Part shown: positions 25,729-33,129 of the stretch, piece by piece
How the letters are laid out: each line of letters begins with the position of its first letter
Numbering within the stretch: the stretch's first letter is position 1
NCBI GenBank assembly: GCA_028688015.1
Contig: JAQTZB010000007.1
Coordinates: forward strand, 1-64,000
DNA: 64,000 nt
From: Elusimicrobiales bacterium
GTDB lineage: Bacteria; Elusimicrobiota; Elusimicrobia; Elusimicrobiales; UBA9959
Direction: 5' to 3'
The notes under the pieces: model-generated
Databases searched by the model: none
What the model was told of the DNA's origin: nothing
What the model saw: only the letters and a program-made list of their open reading frames with translations
Translations under genes and position numbers: made by a program

Positions 25729-26658
25729 CTACTTGAGTTTCCAGATCTTCACCGTCTTATCCTTCGAACCGGAGACCAGGCTTTTCCCGTCGGCCGAGAA
25801 GGCCACGGCCTCCACGCTCGCCTCATGGTCCTTGAGTTCCTTCGACTCTTTCACTTGCGGCCCCCTCAGCGGCCAGAGCTTCACCAGCCCGTCCATACCC
25901 CCGCTGGCCACGGTGGCGCCGTCGGGGGATACGGCCACCGCCCTGGCCCCGCCGGGGTGGCCGGCGAAGGCCTTCACCAGGCTGCCGTCGGCCAGTTTCC
26001 AGACCTTGACCGCGCCGTCGAGGCCGGCCGACACGGCCAGTTTGCCGTCCGCGGTAACCGCCACTGCTTTGACGGCGTCCTTGTGCGCTTTTATCGTCTT
26101 GGCTATGCGCCCGTCGTTCATGTTCCAAAGGGTCACGGTGCCGTCGGCGTTGCCGGTGACCAGGTAAGTCACGTTCGGCACTAAAGCCAGCGCCTGCGCG
26201 CTCTGCACCGGGCCCTTCATCACCTTGTAGACGTCGCACTCGGGAAAGGTCCACAGTCCCACGCCGCCGAACCCGGCGGCGGCCAGATACTCGCCCGCCG
26301 GCGAGAAGCGCAGGGCGTAAAGCGTATGCGTGTGCCCGGTCACGCTCTTGTAATTTTTGCCTCCGGGCACCGTCCAGATCTCTATGTTCCGGGTGTCCGC
26401 GGAGGCCAGGTAGTCGCCCTCCGGCGAGAAGTGCAGCCCCCAGACGCCGCCCTTATGCCCCACCAGCAGCTTCTTGAGCGTCCCGGTCTTGGCCGTCCAC
26501 AGCGCCACGTTGGAATCCATGCCGCCGGAGGCGACGTATTTGCCGTCCGGGGAAAAAGCCACGGCCTCCACCGCGGCGCGGTGCCCCGTAAGTGTCAGCG
26601 GCGCCTGCGCGCCCGCCGGAGCGGCCGCAGCCAATAATAGCGATATAAGAAGTCCCAT
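25729..26658 (-). CDS. Exported seven-bladed WD40 propeller
   Basis: The 309-residue protein is a signal peptide (MGLLISLLLAAAAPAGA) followed by exactly seven WD repeats and almost nothing else. Each has a GH-like start and a terminal W: VALW, IEIW, VGLW, VTLW, VKVW, VKLW, VKIW. Seven units would close a single beta-propeller. Repeats 1, 6 and 7 are most canonical, while repeat 4 has lost the GH. Such exported propellers act as binding scaffolds. GGGGGAAAA precedes the ATG. No enzyme domain is present. Confidence 0.87.
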   Translation of the reverse strand: MGLLISLLLAAAAPAGAQAPLTLTGHRAAVEAVAFSPDGKYVASGGMDSNVALWTAKTGTLKKLLVGHKGGVWGLHFSPEGDYLASADTRNIEIWTVPGGKNYKSVTGHTHTLYALRFSPAGEYLAAAGFGGVGLWTFPECDVYKVMKGPVQSAQALALVPNVTYLVTGNADGTVTLWNMNDGRIAKTIKAHKDAVKAVAVTADGKLAVSAGLDGAVKVWKLADGSLVKAFAGHPGGARAVAVSPDGATVASGGMDGLVKLWPLRGPQVKESKELKDHEASVEAVAFSADGKSLVSGSKDKTVKIWKLK

Positions 26659-26758
26659 GTTTTCCCCCCTGCGCCGGGGCCCCGCCCGGCACCGATATTC
26701 TACACGATTTTCAGCCCCCGAAAAAGCGCCCCCGCGGAAAATATTCTACAATTGGCTG

Positions 26759-27970
26759 ATGGCCCTCAAGCTGCTGATAAATTCCCTGTTCCGCGGCGGC
26801 GCGGAAAAGCAGTTCGCCGCGCTGGCCGGCCTGCTGCCCCACGACGGCCTGTACCTGCTCGAGGACGAGGCGGCGCTGCCCGCGCCGGTCAAGCCTAAGC
26901 CCCTTTCTTCCCACAAGGCCGGCACCTCGCCGCTGCTCAAGACGGCGGCCATCCCCCTTTACGCCCGGCGCCTCGCCGCGCTGGCCGGCCCCGGCGACAC
27001 CGTGCTCTCCTTCATGGAGCGGGCCAACCTCGTCAACATCCTGGCGGCGGCGAAAAGCGGCCACCGGGCCGTGATCTGCGAGCGCACGCGCCCGTCCGGC
27101 GAGTTTTCAGGGCTGCGCGGCGCGCTGATGCGCCCGCTGATCCGGCGCTTCTACCCGAGGGCGGCCCTGGTCGTCGCCAACTCCGAAGGGGTCCGGCGCG
27201 ACCTCGCCGTGAATTTCGGCGTGCCGGAGGCCAGGCTCCGCGTAGTGCCCAACGGCTGCGACGCCGCGGGAATAGCCCGCCAGGCGGCCGAGCCCCTGCC
27301 CGCCGCCTGGGCCGCGGTCTTCGCGCGCCCCGTTGTCGTGACCGGCGGGCGCCTCACGGCGGCCAAAGGGCACTGGCACCTGCTGCGCGCTTTCAAAGAG
27401 CTGAAAAAAGGCCGGCCAGACGCGGCGCTGGTCTTTCTCGGCGAAGGCGAACTGGGCCGCTACCTGCTGGACCTTTCCGCGCAGCTGGGGTTCAAGATTT
27501 TTTCGGGGGCCGGCGAGCCTCCGGCTGACGCGGACGTTTACTTCGCAGGATTCCGCGCGAACCCGCACCAGTTCACTGCGCGGGCCCGCCTCTTCGCTTT
27601 CACCTCGCTGTGGGAGGGCTTTCCCAACGCCCTCCTGGAGGCCATGGCCAGCGGCGCGCCTGTGATCTCCTCAGACTGCGACTCGGGCCCGCGGGAGTTG
27701 CTGGCCCCCGCCACGCCGTTCGGAACGCGAACGGGAGTGCCGGAGCACGGCGACTACGGCCTGCTGATGCCGCCCCTCTCGGGACTGCGGCTGCCTGCCG
27801 GCGCCCCCCTCGAAGCGGCGGAGCGGGCCTGGGCTGATAAATTGTCGGAGATGCTGGGCGCCCCCGCGGCGCTCCGGGCCTACGCCGCCGCCGGCCGCAG
27901 GCGCGCCGGCGAGTTCGGGCTGGAAAAGACGGCCGGGCTCTGGCTGGACGTGCTCGGCCCTACCACATGA
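26759..27970 (+). CDS. GT4-family glycosyltransferase
   Basis: The 403-residue protein has a GT-B fold: an N-terminal LLINSLFRGGAEKQFAALAGLL typical of group-1 transferases, VVANSEGVRRDLAVNFGVPEARLRVVPNG, and the C-terminal nucleotide-sugar motif SLWEGFPNALLEAMASG with E-x7-E. It transfers a sugar from an NDP or UDP donor, probably for surface polysaccharide. The start is set by MALKLL with TACAAT ending 6 bases upstream; the open frame extends further but lacks a plausible start. Its 3' end overlaps the convergent PorV-like gene by 11 bases. Confidence 0.88.
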   Translation: MALKLLINSLFRGGAEKQFAALAGLLPHDGLYLLEDEAALPAPVKPKPLSSHKAGTSPLLKTAAIPLYARRLAALAGPGDTVLSFMERANLVNILAAAKSGHRAVICERTRPSGEFSGLRGALMRPLIRRFYPRAALVVANSEGVRRDLAVNFGVPEARLRVVPNGCDAAGIARQAAEPLPAAWAAVFARPVVVTGGRLTAAKGHWHLLRAFKELKKGRPDAALVFLGEGELGRYLLDLSAQLGFKIFSGAGEPPADADVYFAGFRANPHQFTARARLFAFTSLWEGFPNALLEAMASGAPVISSDCDSGPRELLAPATPFGTRTGVPEHGDYGLLMPPLSGLRLPAGAPLEAAERAWADKLSEMLGAPAALRAYAAAGRRRAGEFGLEKTAGLWLDVLGPTT

Positions 27971-29036
27971 AATAGACTTCTCCGGGGTCCTTTTTCCCCT
28001 TCTTCTCTTCGGACTTTTTCCCGTTTTCCTTCTTCCGGTCGTCCTGTTTGGGCGGCGGCGCCTTCTTCATCCGGGGCTTCGGCCTGTCCCCATAGAGGCT
28101 GCGCAGCATCTCCTCGGGGCGGACCGCGCCGAACTTGAGGGAGATAGTAACGCGGTGTGCCGCGCCAAGGTCCCCGTAAGGGGCGAAGGCGTAGTCCACG
28201 CGTACGTCCCGGCTGGCCACGCCCAAGCCGCCGGTCACTCCGGGTCCGGCGAAGCGGCTGCGCCCGGTCTTGTAGCCGGCGCGCAGCAGGAAATATTCCT
28301 TGGGCCCGGTGAGGAAGCGGGCTTCGGCGCCGAAGGCGCCTGCGGTCTCGGACTGGCCCGCCTTCACCACGTCCGCCGCTACCAGATAATTCTGAAGGAA
28401 CTGGAAGCTGACGCCGCCCCTGATTATGGCCGGCGCGGGAAAAGCCTTGCTGCCGAATTTCAGCTTGCCGCCGAAATTGGAGGCGGACGCGCCCAGGCGC
28501 CACGGGCCCGAGACGGTCACGAAACCGGCGTCTCCGGCCCAGCCCAGCGCACGGTCGCCCGCGGCCTGCTGCGTCAGGGCCTTCAGCGCGAACCCGCCGT
28601 AAAAGTCTTCGCGCAGCTTGCCGGACAGGCCGAAGGAGAAGGCCCCTTCCAGCGCGTTGAAATAACCTTCGTTCTGCGGGTCCCCCGCCTGATTCACCAC
28701 GTACCTGTCCATGCGGCCGCTGAGCAGCAGGTTGGCGCCGGCGAAGGCGGTCAGCCGCGGCCCGAGCGGGTGCGCGTAAGCCAGGATCTCGTTGCGCAGA
28801 CCCTCCAGCCACTCGTTATGGCCCAGGAGCACCTCTTTCCTGGCTACGAGGGCCGTGCCGGCGGGATTATAGAAGACGCAGAGCGCGTCGTCGCCGGCCG
28901 CGGCGTAGGCGCCCGACATGGCCGCGCCCCTGGCGCCGGCGTCGATCTTGAGGAACGCCAGCGCGTCGCTGCCCGCGCCGCCCGCGTGAGCGGCGGCGGC
29001 CAGGCAGAAGATCAGTAGCGCGGCTAGTCTTTTCAT
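27960..29036 (-). CDS. PorV/PorQ-like outer-membrane barrel protein
   Basis: The 358-residue protein has a signal peptide (MKRLAALLIFCLAAAAHA) followed by FLKIDAGARGAAMSGAYAAAGDDALCVFYNPAGTA, the N-terminal hallmark of the PorV/PorQ family (FadL-like barrel). Alternating beta strands fill residues 60-305. A very Lys/Pro-rich tail (residues 315-350) is unusual for a barrel. PorV shuttles T9SS cargo in Bacteroidota. It starts one base after the stop of a gene whose product has a T9SS/FlgD-like C-terminal domain, so the two probably act together. No other T9SS gene is in the window. Confidence 0.82.
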   Translation of the reverse strand: MKRLAALLIFCLAAAAHAGGAGSDALAFLKIDAGARGAAMSGAYAAAGDDALCVFYNPAGTALVARKEVLLGHNEWLEGLRNEILAYAHPLGPRLTAFAGANLLLSGRMDRYVVNQAGDPQNEGYFNALEGAFSFGLSGKLREDFYGGFALKALTQQAAGDRALGWAGDAGFVTVSGPWRLGASASNFGGKLKFGSKAFPAPAIIRGGVSFQFLQNYLVAADVVKAGQSETAGAFGAEARFLTGPKEYFLLRAGYKTGRSRFAGPGVTGGLGVASRDVRVDYAFAPYGDLGAAHRVTISLKFGAVRPEEMLRSLYGDRPKPRMKKAPPPKQDDRKKENGKKSEEKKGKKDPGEVYFMW

Positions 29037-29037
29037 A

Positions 29038-31614
29038 TCACCAGACTATGAAGAACTTCCCGGTGCCTTTGCCGTAATTAGAGGTCTTCACCAGGTAGAG
29101 GTACAGCCCGCTGGCGGCTGCGGAGCGGTCCTTCTGCACCCCGTCCCACTTGATCACGTTGAGCCCGTCCACCCCGTCTCCGGGCGACAGCGTGCGCACC
29201 AGCTCGCCTGCCGCATTGTAGATATAGGCCCTGGTATCCAGGGCGTCCACCGGCAGGCCGTCGATGGTCAGCGAGGGAGTGGTCCTGAAATCGCAGGGGT
29301 TGGGGTAGGCCCGCAGGGCGCCCATGCCGCCGGCCGAGGAATTTGCGGAGCGGATAGTGTAGACGGAGAAGTGGGAAACCGGCGCCGAGAGCGTATTGGC
29401 CGAGGCGTTGCGCGTAACGCCCGGGATCGGCGTCCAGAGGCCGGCCGCCGCGTCCAGGTAGTAGAGCCAGAGGGTATTTTCCTTCAGCAGGTCGGTATCC
29501 ACGCGGCCGTCGTTATCGTCGTCCGGGTAGGAGAGGGTCAGCGTGACCGGGGAAGCGAAGGTGGTAACCGCCCCGCCCGCGGCGTCGCGGGCCGTGAATT
29601 CCCTGGTCAGGTCCTCAGAGAAGATCTTTTTAGAATCCCCGGAGGCGGCGTCGGCCGCCGCGAGGGCGCCCGCCCCGACGGTGGAGATGCTGACGAAGAT
29701 CGTGCCGGCGTAGGACCCGGAAGGCAGGTAGACCGCGGCCCCGTCGCTGTTGGCGACGGTGCCGCTGGAGCCGCCGGCCAGGGCGTAGTTAATGGCGAAC
29801 GAGGCCGCCGGGCTTATGACCGTGCCCAGGTTGCCGGCGCGGTCGTAGCCGGAGAAGAGGAAAGTCGCCGTGCCGGTAGAGTGGTAGGATTCCACGTTCC
29901 CGACGGCGGTCCAGGTGGAGCCGGTCAGGAAAGTCATGGCGAAAGGCACGGTAAGGCCGCCCGAGGTACGGAAGCTGAGCTGCGGCGTACCGTAAACCTG
30001 GTTGGCCTCTGTCACCACCAGTTTGGCGGAAAATGGCCCGGTGGGCGCCGGCACAGGTGAGGTTATGATCACGCGCGCGGTAGGGCTGGTGGTGTCCACG
30101 CGGAAGCCGTCGGACGTGCTGATGCCGGAAGCCTCGCCGGTGATATTGGCATAGGCCACCACCGAGAAGTAATAGGTGTTGCCCTCGACGAGCGTAACGT
30201 TGCGGACTACCCAGGTAGAGAGACCCACCGCGGTCCAGGTGACGGTATTGGCGGTACCGGGCGTGGTCCCTAACCCATACTCGTAGTGGTTGATCCCGTT
30301 GGCGTGGGAGGAGCTCCCCCAATTGGCCGAGACCTTGCTCTTGGAGGAGCTGTAGTCTATGTCGTCTCCGAGGCCGTCCTGTATGTACGGGATATCGGTG
30401 GGATTACTGGTGTTTATCGTCAGCGAATCAGAGGCCGGGGTGGCGTCGTAACCGCTGAAGCTGTAGAGATCCTTGGCGCGCGCCTGTATTGTATGGACGC
30501 CGCTGCCCAGCGCCGCCGCCGTGAAGGTAAAACCCTCCGCGTTCTCGTCATACGTGCCGTCGGAGGCCGTTGCCGCCTGCCAGGCTCCGCCGTCAACGTT
30601 GTATTCCGCTCCCGTGACGCGGTTGATGCTGATGTCGTTCGGGGTCCGGGGGCTGCCCCAGAAGGCGTAGGTATTACTGTTAACGTAGGCCGCCGTGGAA
30701 TGCGCCGCGCCGTAATAGGTGGGAGAAGTGTTAGTGGTAGGGTCAGGGGAATACGGGGCGAGGGCGGTGGTGGGCTGCAGGTCCAGCACGTCCAGCTTGC
30801 CGTTGGCATCCAGGTCGCTCCAGCCCAGCATCTTCTGGGAGTGAGTACACAGCGCCGGGGTATAATAGGGACCGATGTCGCCGCGCATGATGCAGCTGGC
30901 GGAGCCGCCGCCGTTCTGGCAGTTGGAGTTCAGCCCGTTCAGATAGCCCGACCGCTCGGTGGTGGTGCAGCCGGACTCGGCGTACTCGTCGAGTGCGTAG
31001 AAGATATGGCCCATCTCGTGGGCGGCCACGGCCTCCATGTAGCCTATGCCGTAGCCGTCGTTGTCGTAGGTCATGATGCTGAACGGACCGCCCAGGTAGG
31101 CGTAGGCGAAGAAGCCGTCGGAGAACTCCCCGTCGGCGTCCATCTGGCTGTCGACCAGGAAGAAGGTAAAAGACCAGTCGGTCCCGGCCGCGTCGCGGCG
31201 GTCGTTGTTATAGTGGAAGACCTGGTCGTAATAGTCCGGTTCGGAGTAGCCCAGCGAGTTCATAACCTGCGCTATCCACAGGCCCTCGTCTTCGCTGCTG
31301 CGGGTTATGGGCTCGTAGCCGGTATACGCGGTGACGTTATTATAGACGAACGACATGCCGGCGGCGGAGTTGCGGGCCGCCCACCAGTTCATGGCGTTCT
31401 GGATCTCGCCGATGACCTCGCTCTTCTTGCCGGCGGTCCAGCCGTTGGTCTCGGTGCGGGCGTCGATGGAGCCGTTGCTTTCCACGAAAACGATATTGAC
31501 CGCCACGCGGCCGGCCAGGTATTCGCTGGTGTCGTAGAAGCCCGCGCCGTACGGGGCGGCGCCGGCCGCGGGAGCGCAGGCGAGCAGCAGGGCGAGGGCG
31601 GCTGACTTTTTCAT
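29038..31614 (-). CDS. Secreted zinc-peptidase-like protein with Fn3 and C-terminal sorting-type domain
   Basis: The 858-residue protein has a signal peptide (MKKSAALALLLACAPAAGA), a metallopeptidase-like region with HEMGH at residues 199-203 followed by FYALDEY, and a calcium-type DLDANGKLDVLDL motif. It then has Fn3/Ig-like segments (about 410-520), an Asp-rich DDDNDGRVDTD, and a C-terminal FlgD/T9SS-like domain (AYPNPCDF, YIYNAAGELVRTLS, GLYLYLV, ending GKFFIVW). The peptidase class is close to zincins with HExxH and a downstream Asp/Glu. It starts at the base next to the upstream gene and is probably surface-anchored or secreted. Confidence 0.82.
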   Translation of the reverse strand: MKKSAALALLLACAPAAGAAPYGAGFYDTSEYLAGRVAVNIVFVESNGSIDARTETNGWTAGKKSEVIGEIQNAMNWWAARNSAAGMSFVYNNVTAYTGYEPITRSSEDEGLWIAQVMNSLGYSEPDYYDQVFHYNNDRRDAAGTDWSFTFFLVDSQMDADGEFSDGFFAYAYLGGPFSIMTYDNDGYGIGYMEAVAAHEMGHIFYALDEYAESGCTTTERSGYLNGLNSNCQNGGGSASCIMRGDIGPYYTPALCTHSQKMLGWSDLDANGKLDVLDLQPTTALAPYSPDPTTNTSPTYYGAAHSTAAYVNSNTYAFWGSPRTPNDISINRVTGAEYNVDGGAWQAATASDGTYDENAEGFTFTAAALGSGVHTIQARAKDLYSFSGYDATPASDSLTINTSNPTDIPYIQDGLGDDIDYSSSKSKVSANWGSSSHANGINHYEYGLGTTPGTANTVTWTAVGLSTWVVRNVTLVEGNTYYFSVVAYANITGEASGISTSDGFRVDTTSPTARVIITSPVPAPTGPFSAKLVVTEANQVYGTPQLSFRTSGGLTVPFAMTFLTGSTWTAVGNVESYHSTGTATFLFSGYDRAGNLGTVISPAASFAINYALAGGSSGTVANSDGAAVYLPSGSYAGTIFVSISTVGAGALAAADAASGDSKKIFSEDLTREFTARDAAGGAVTTFASPVTLTLSYPDDDNDGRVDTDLLKENTLWLYYLDAAAGLWTPIPGVTRNASANTLSAPVSHFSVYTIRSANSSAGGMGALRAYPNPCDFRTTPSLTIDGLPVDALDTRAYIYNAAGELVRTLSPGDGVDGLNVIKWDGVQKDRSAAASGLYLYLVKTSNYGKGTGKFFIVW

Positions 31615-32604
31615 TTATTTCCTGCGCCTGAGCTTTTTCATGTCGTTGGCTATCGGGCCGGGGGCTTCCAGCACCACTTCGGAAACGGCGGACCAGTCCC
31701 CTGCGGAAGCGCCGTCTGAACCCATCACGCGCATGTAGTACGGGGTATCGCGCTTCACCGGCAGGCCCGACAACTTGTAAGTGCAGGTGTCGGTAAAAAC
31801 ATCCAGCAGCGGCGCTTCGAAATCCCGGGTCTCGGAAAGCTGCAGACGGTAGTATTTGAAGGCGGCCGGGGCGGCCCAGGAAAGAGGGCGGCCCTTCACG
31901 CGGGTCTTCTCCGGCAGCTGCGGCGCGCCCAGCTTGCCGCCGGGGGCTTGCGCCGGCTTGGAAACGGCGAAGGTGTAGGCCTCAGAGAAAGCTCCCTCGG
32001 CAATTTCCCCGGTGTTAAGCGTCATTATGCCGGCTACGCGCCAGAAGTAGACGCCTTCCTTCCAGAAAGCCGGCACCAGTTTGTACTGGCTGTGCTGCGC
32101 CACGGTCTCCAGCAGCACCTTGTCGAAATTTTCGTCCTGGCTTATCTGCAGGCGGTAAGCGCGGGCCTTCATGACCTCGTTCCAGACCAGTTTCAGCGTG
32201 TCGCCCTTGCGCCCGGCTTTCTGCACCCGGGTGCTGATCACCAGCGGCGCCTCGGGCGGGTCCTCCTGAAAGCCCTTGTTCCAGGCGTTCACGGCGAACA
32301 CGGCGTTCTCGCCGTAGCGGGCGAAGGAGGCCCAGTCGTCCACCTTGTCCCGGTAAACCTCGGCCCCGAATTTTTCCTTGAGCTGCTTGTCCAGCTCGGG
32401 CGGAATGACGCCGATAAAGACGCTGGGCGGGTGCGAATGCAGCAGCTTGGCCCCGTTCTTGTCCAGGAAGTCCTGGAATTTCTTGTTGAAAGCGGTCTCC
32501 GACGGGACCACCAGCAGCGCGTTGGCGGGAGCGTCCGCCGCGGGACAGTTAACAGCCGCGGCCAGCATAAAAGCCGCGCAGAAGGCCAGAGTTTTCTTTA
32601 GCAT
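31615..32604 (-). CDS. Exported protein with two Fn3-like domains
   Basis: The 329-residue protein starts at ATG 32604, with GGAG 6 bases upstream and a signal peptide (MLKKTLAFCAAFMLAAAVNCPAADA); earlier in-frame ATGs lack these. The first 100 residues form an unassigned domain (LLVVPSETAFNKKFQDFLDK). Two Fn3-like or omega-LysM-type repeats follow, each of the form [LP]-W-...-A-x-x-Y-R-L-Q-[IL]-S and ending in Y-x-x-R-V. It is the first gene of the operon with the secreted peptidase and PorV-like barrel and shares exact end-to-end junctions with them. It may be a surface accessory. Confidence 0.75.
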   Translation of the reverse strand: MLKKTLAFCAAFMLAAAVNCPAADAPANALLVVPSETAFNKKFQDFLDKNGAKLLHSHPPSVFIGVIPPELDKQLKEKFGAEVYRDKVDDWASFARYGENAVFAVNAWNKGFQEDPPEAPLVISTRVQKAGRKGDTLKLVWNEVMKARAYRLQISQDENFDKVLLETVAQHSQYKLVPAFWKEGVYFWRVAGIMTLNTGEIAEGAFSEAYTFAVSKPAQAPGGKLGAPQLPEKTRVKGRPLSWAAPAAFKYYRLQLSETRDFEAPLLDVFTDTCTYKLSGLPVKRDTPYYMRVMGSDGASAGDWSAVSEVVLEAPGPIANDMKKLRRRK

Positions 32605-32677
32605 GCCGTTCTCCATAGGTCTGTTACGACAATATATTATATAACCGCCGTATAACAAATTTGTTTCGCGCTTTTGG

Positions 32678-32683
32678 TAAAAT
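32678..32683 (+). promoter_or_regulatory. -10 element close to the small membrane protein start
   Basis: TAAAAT ends 7 bases before ATG 32691, in the 86-base divergent region. A GAGG lies between, so ribosome-site and leaderless readings are both possible. Confidence 0.4.
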
Positions 32684-32690
32684 TGAGGTA

Positions 32691-33020
32691 ATGGAAGACA
32701 AGCGCGTTACCTTGAGCGAAGACTGCGTGGAGCCGGAGCTGCTCAGCCCGGGCTCCTCCGGCCCGCGCCCCGAAGGCCTCCGCGGCCCCGTGCCGCCCCC
32801 GCAGCCGCCCGGCCTCCTGGCGCGCCTGAAGGCCTTTATCGCCGCCGGCCTGGCCCTCCTGGGGGCCGCCCTCGTCTTCTTCGGCGCGCTGCTCACCTCC
32901 ACGGTCATCGGCGCCATCATCGGCATCCCGCTGCTCTTCCTCGGCGCCCTGGTCTTCTTCCTGCTCTTCAAACTCCTCGCCTCCGGCTCCCCCTCCCCCA
33001 TCATCTTCCGCCGTTTCTAA
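32691..33020 (+). CDS. Small two-helix membrane protein
   Basis: The 109-residue protein starts with MEDKRVTLSEDC after a GAGG; an in-frame ATG 30 bases upstream overlaps the promoter and is less likely. An acidic, proline-rich N-terminus (residues 1-45) precedes two adjacent hydrophobic helices (about 50-95) rich in Gly, Ala and Leu. I recognise no family. It stands alone, divergent from the Fn3 operon. Confidence 0.6.
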   Translation: MEDKRVTLSEDCVEPELLSPGSSGPRPEGLRGPVPPPQPPGLLARLKAFIAAGLALLGAALVFFGALLTSTVIGAIIGIPLLFLGALVFFLLFKLLASGSPSPIIFRRF

Positions 33021-33049
33021 TACTCTACGAGTTGACTAACTTCTGAGTT

Positions 33050-33070
33050 CCGCGAGATGCCCAGTCGGGG
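33050..33070. repeat. Fragment of the intergenic repeat family
   Basis: The 21 bases at 33050-33070 (CCGCGAGATG then CCCAGTCGGGG) recur identically at 53902-53922 and, with two changes, at 61909-61929. It lies in the 109-base gap between two convergent genes. The rest of the gap shows no clear stem like those of the full copies and nothing else I can assign. Confidence 0.65.
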
Positions 33071-33129
33071 TTCGCTCGCGGTAGACCGCCTGAAGTCCAG
33101 CGGCTCACAGGAATCTTCACCACGCCTTA

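Noticed and set aside
33050..33129. GGGGTTCG near 33067 as the T-arm of a tRNA
   Set aside because: No matching acceptor, D or anticodon arms can be drawn around it, and the string belongs to the repeat family.
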